A stretch of DNA of 5,556 nt from Clostridiaceae bacterium (GTDB taxonomy: Bacteria; Bacillota; Clostridia; Lutisporales; Lutisporaceae), in contig JAQVFD010000154.1 in the NCBI GenBank assembly GCA_028697435.1, forward strand, positions 1 to 5,556, written 5' to 3'. Shown here piece after piece: positions 4,667-5,556 of this stretch; the stretch's first letter is position 1, and each line of letters opens with the position of its first letter. The position numbers and the translations under genes were made by a program. The notes under the pieces were generated by a model. That model did no database searches. It saw nothing but the letters and a program-made list of their open reading frames with translations, and was not told where the DNA came from.

Positions 4667-5050
4667 ATGAAAATGAAAAAAGGTGACCTGATAATCATAG
4701 TTATCCTTGCTGTTGCTTTGATTTCGTGGTTTATCATAAATAACCCGGGTACAGTTGAAAATGAGAGGCAGATTGTGATAGAAACAAACGGGGATCTATA
4801 CAAAGCAATAACTATGGAAGAGGGAATGGAGCAGCAGGAATTCCATATAGAACTTGAGAATGGTAAATACATTGACATAGTCGTTGATGAGAATGGTGCA
4901 TATGTCAAGGATGTGGTATGCCCTGACAAGGTGTGTCAGAAAACAGGGTTAATAAACAGAGTAGGACAGAGCATAGTATGCCTTCCTAACAGAGTTGTTA
5001 TATATATAGAAGGGCAAGAAGAATCCGAAATCGACGGTATTTCGTTCTGA
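4667..5050 (+). CDS. NusG domain II-containing membrane-anchored protein
   Basis: This 127-residue protein has a basic N-terminus (MKMKKGD) and one hydrophobic segment (7-24), with the rest predicted outside the cell as a small beta domain. The pattern CPDKVCQKTG (85-94) followed by GQSIVCLPNRVVI (100-112) is the hallmark of the NusG domain II family (Pfam NusG_II), with Cys85, Cys90 and Cys105 as its only cysteines. Despite the name it has no NusG N-terminal domain and should not be a transcription factor. Proteins of this type recur beside ApbE, Gx transporter family and Rnf or extracellular electron-transfer genes; I believe Listeria EetA is of this kind, but that is from memory. The exact biochemical role is unknown. 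GTGAGGT (4654-4660) lies six bases before ATG. The next gene starts 17 bases after its stop, so they form an operon. Confidence 0.88.
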   Translation: MKMKKGDLIIIVILAVALISWFIINNPGTVENERQIVIETNGDLYKAITMEEGMEQQEFHIELENGKYIDIVVDENGAYVKDVVCPDKVCQKTGLINRVGQSIVCLPNRVVIYIEGQEESEIDGISF

Positions 5051-5067
5051 TTATTGGGGGAATAAAT

Positions 5068-5556
5068 ATGAGTAAAACTAAAAAGATAGCACTGCTGGGA
5101 ATATTGGTATCCCAAGCACTGATACTTCATTTGGTGGAAAGGCTGATACCGGTGCCTGTACCTGTTCCGGGGATAAAGTTAGGGCTGGCAAATGCCATAT
5201 CACTTATTACCATAGTTTTTTTCGGACCGAAAGAAGCCTTGATAGTTGTTGGTATGAGAACCTTTTTAGGTTCTGTATTCGGAGGAGGGATATCTTCTTT
5301 TATCTATAGCTTTATCGGTGGCACAATAAGCACTATAGCCATGGCAATTATGTATAAGAAGTTCGGGACGCTGTTTAGCCTGCCGGCAATAAGCGTGGTT
5401 GGTGCAGTATTCCATAATATAGGTCAGATATTGGTTGCCAGTTTTATTATTGCGAATGCGAAGCTTTTTTATTACTTACCCGCACTGCTTATCTCAGCGG
5501 TGATTACAGGATTATTTATAGGGTTTGCAGTACAATATACGGTGAAACCCATGAAA
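5068..5556 (+). CDS. Gx transporter family protein / heptaprenyl diphosphate synthase component I (3' end outside window)
   Basis: The frame is open from ATG 5068 to the window end (163 codons, no stop seen). The product is an integral membrane protein with about five to six hydrophobic helices. Family marks are PGIKLGLANAISL (34-46), RTFLGSVFGGGISSFIYS (64-81) and GAVFHNIGQILVA (112-124), as in Pfam Hpre_diP_synt_I. The fold resembles substrate-binding S components of ECF vitamin transporters, so transport of a small ligand is more likely than the older 'prenyl synthase component' label; it has no aspartate-rich prenyltransferase motif. Relatives are only slightly longer than this, so little is missing. 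TGGGGGAA (5055-5062) precedes the start. It is coupled to the NusG-II gene by a 17-base gap and stands divergent to apbE. In Listeria the comparable EET-locus protein is, I believe, EetB; that parallel is from memory. Confidence 0.88.
   Translation, partial: MSKTKKIALLGILVSQALILHLVERLIPVPVPVPGIKLGLANAISLITIVFFGPKEALIVVGMRTFLGSVFGGGISSFIYSFIGGTISTIAMAIMYKKFGTLFSLPAISVVGAVFHNIGQILVASFIIANAKLFYYLPALLISAVITGLFIGFAVQYTVKPMK

Noticed and set aside
4667..5050. Calling this gene transcription factor NusG.
   Set aside because: It has an N-terminal membrane anchor, no NGN domain and no canonical KOW motif; only the domain II-like family match applies.
4648..5130. Minus-strand open frames opposite the NusG-II and Gx genes.
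   Set aside because: They are complements of the real plus-strand operon and carry no motif or ribosome binding site worth reporting.
5068..5556. Calling the last gene a true prenyl diphosphate synthase subunit (HepS).
   Set aside because: It is a multi-helix membrane protein without DDxxD-type motifs; the synthase label for this family is historical.

Overview
The window looks like chromosomal DNA of a low-GC, Gram-positive anaerobe of the Clostridia. Supporting signs are the A+T-rich intergenic regions, frequent ATA, AGA and AAA codons, strong GGAGG-type ribosome binding sites, GTG and TTG starts, U-tailed hairpin terminators and a Bacillus/Clostridium-type ManA. I cannot fix genus or species from sequence alone; a relative of Ruminiclostridium/Clostridium is a guess.

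Layout. (1) Bases 1-20 are the last codons of an upstream gene whose end (NINEN-stop) matches the end of the chemoreceptor gene further on, so it is probably a paralogue; it is followed by a terminator at 50-87. (2) manA, class I mannose-6-phosphate isomerase (191-1066, GTG start), has a terminator-like hairpin in its leader. (3) A 63-codon orphan gene (1138-1329) has its own candidate promoter and a perfect 13-bp hairpin terminator. (4) A methyl-accepting chemotaxis protein gene (1527-3047) is followed 26 bases later by a small acidic unknown (3074-3361), then a terminator shared with the convergent gene. (5) On the minus strand is an ApbE-type FAD:protein FMN transferase lipoprotein (3388-4446, probable TTG start). 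(6) Across a 220-base A+T-rich divergent intergenic region is a plus-strand operon of a NusG domain II protein (4667-5050) and a Gx transporter family / 'heptaprenyl diphosphate synthase component I' membrane protein (5068 to window end, partial).

How the genes fit together. The last three genes are a recognisable neighbourhood. ApbE covalently attaches FMN to extracytoplasmic redox proteins, while NusG-II and Gx-family proteins recur beside flavinylation, quinone/prenyl and Rnf or extracellular electron-transfer genes. They are best read as part of a membrane flavin-redox module whose flavinylated substrate lies outside the window. The intergenic region carries an extended -10 promoter, a Fur/PerR-like sequence and two inverted repeats built on ATTGAAT. 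The chemoreceptor is unusual: it has one N-terminal membrane helix, essentially no extracellular domain, and a Cache/PDC-like sensor placed after the signalling hairpin, so it would sit in the cytoplasm. That receptor, its apparent upstream paralogue and its small companion gene are the least ordinary part of the window. No mobile elements, CRISPR arrays, rRNA or tRNA genes were seen, and no gene-free stretch exceeds 300 bases.
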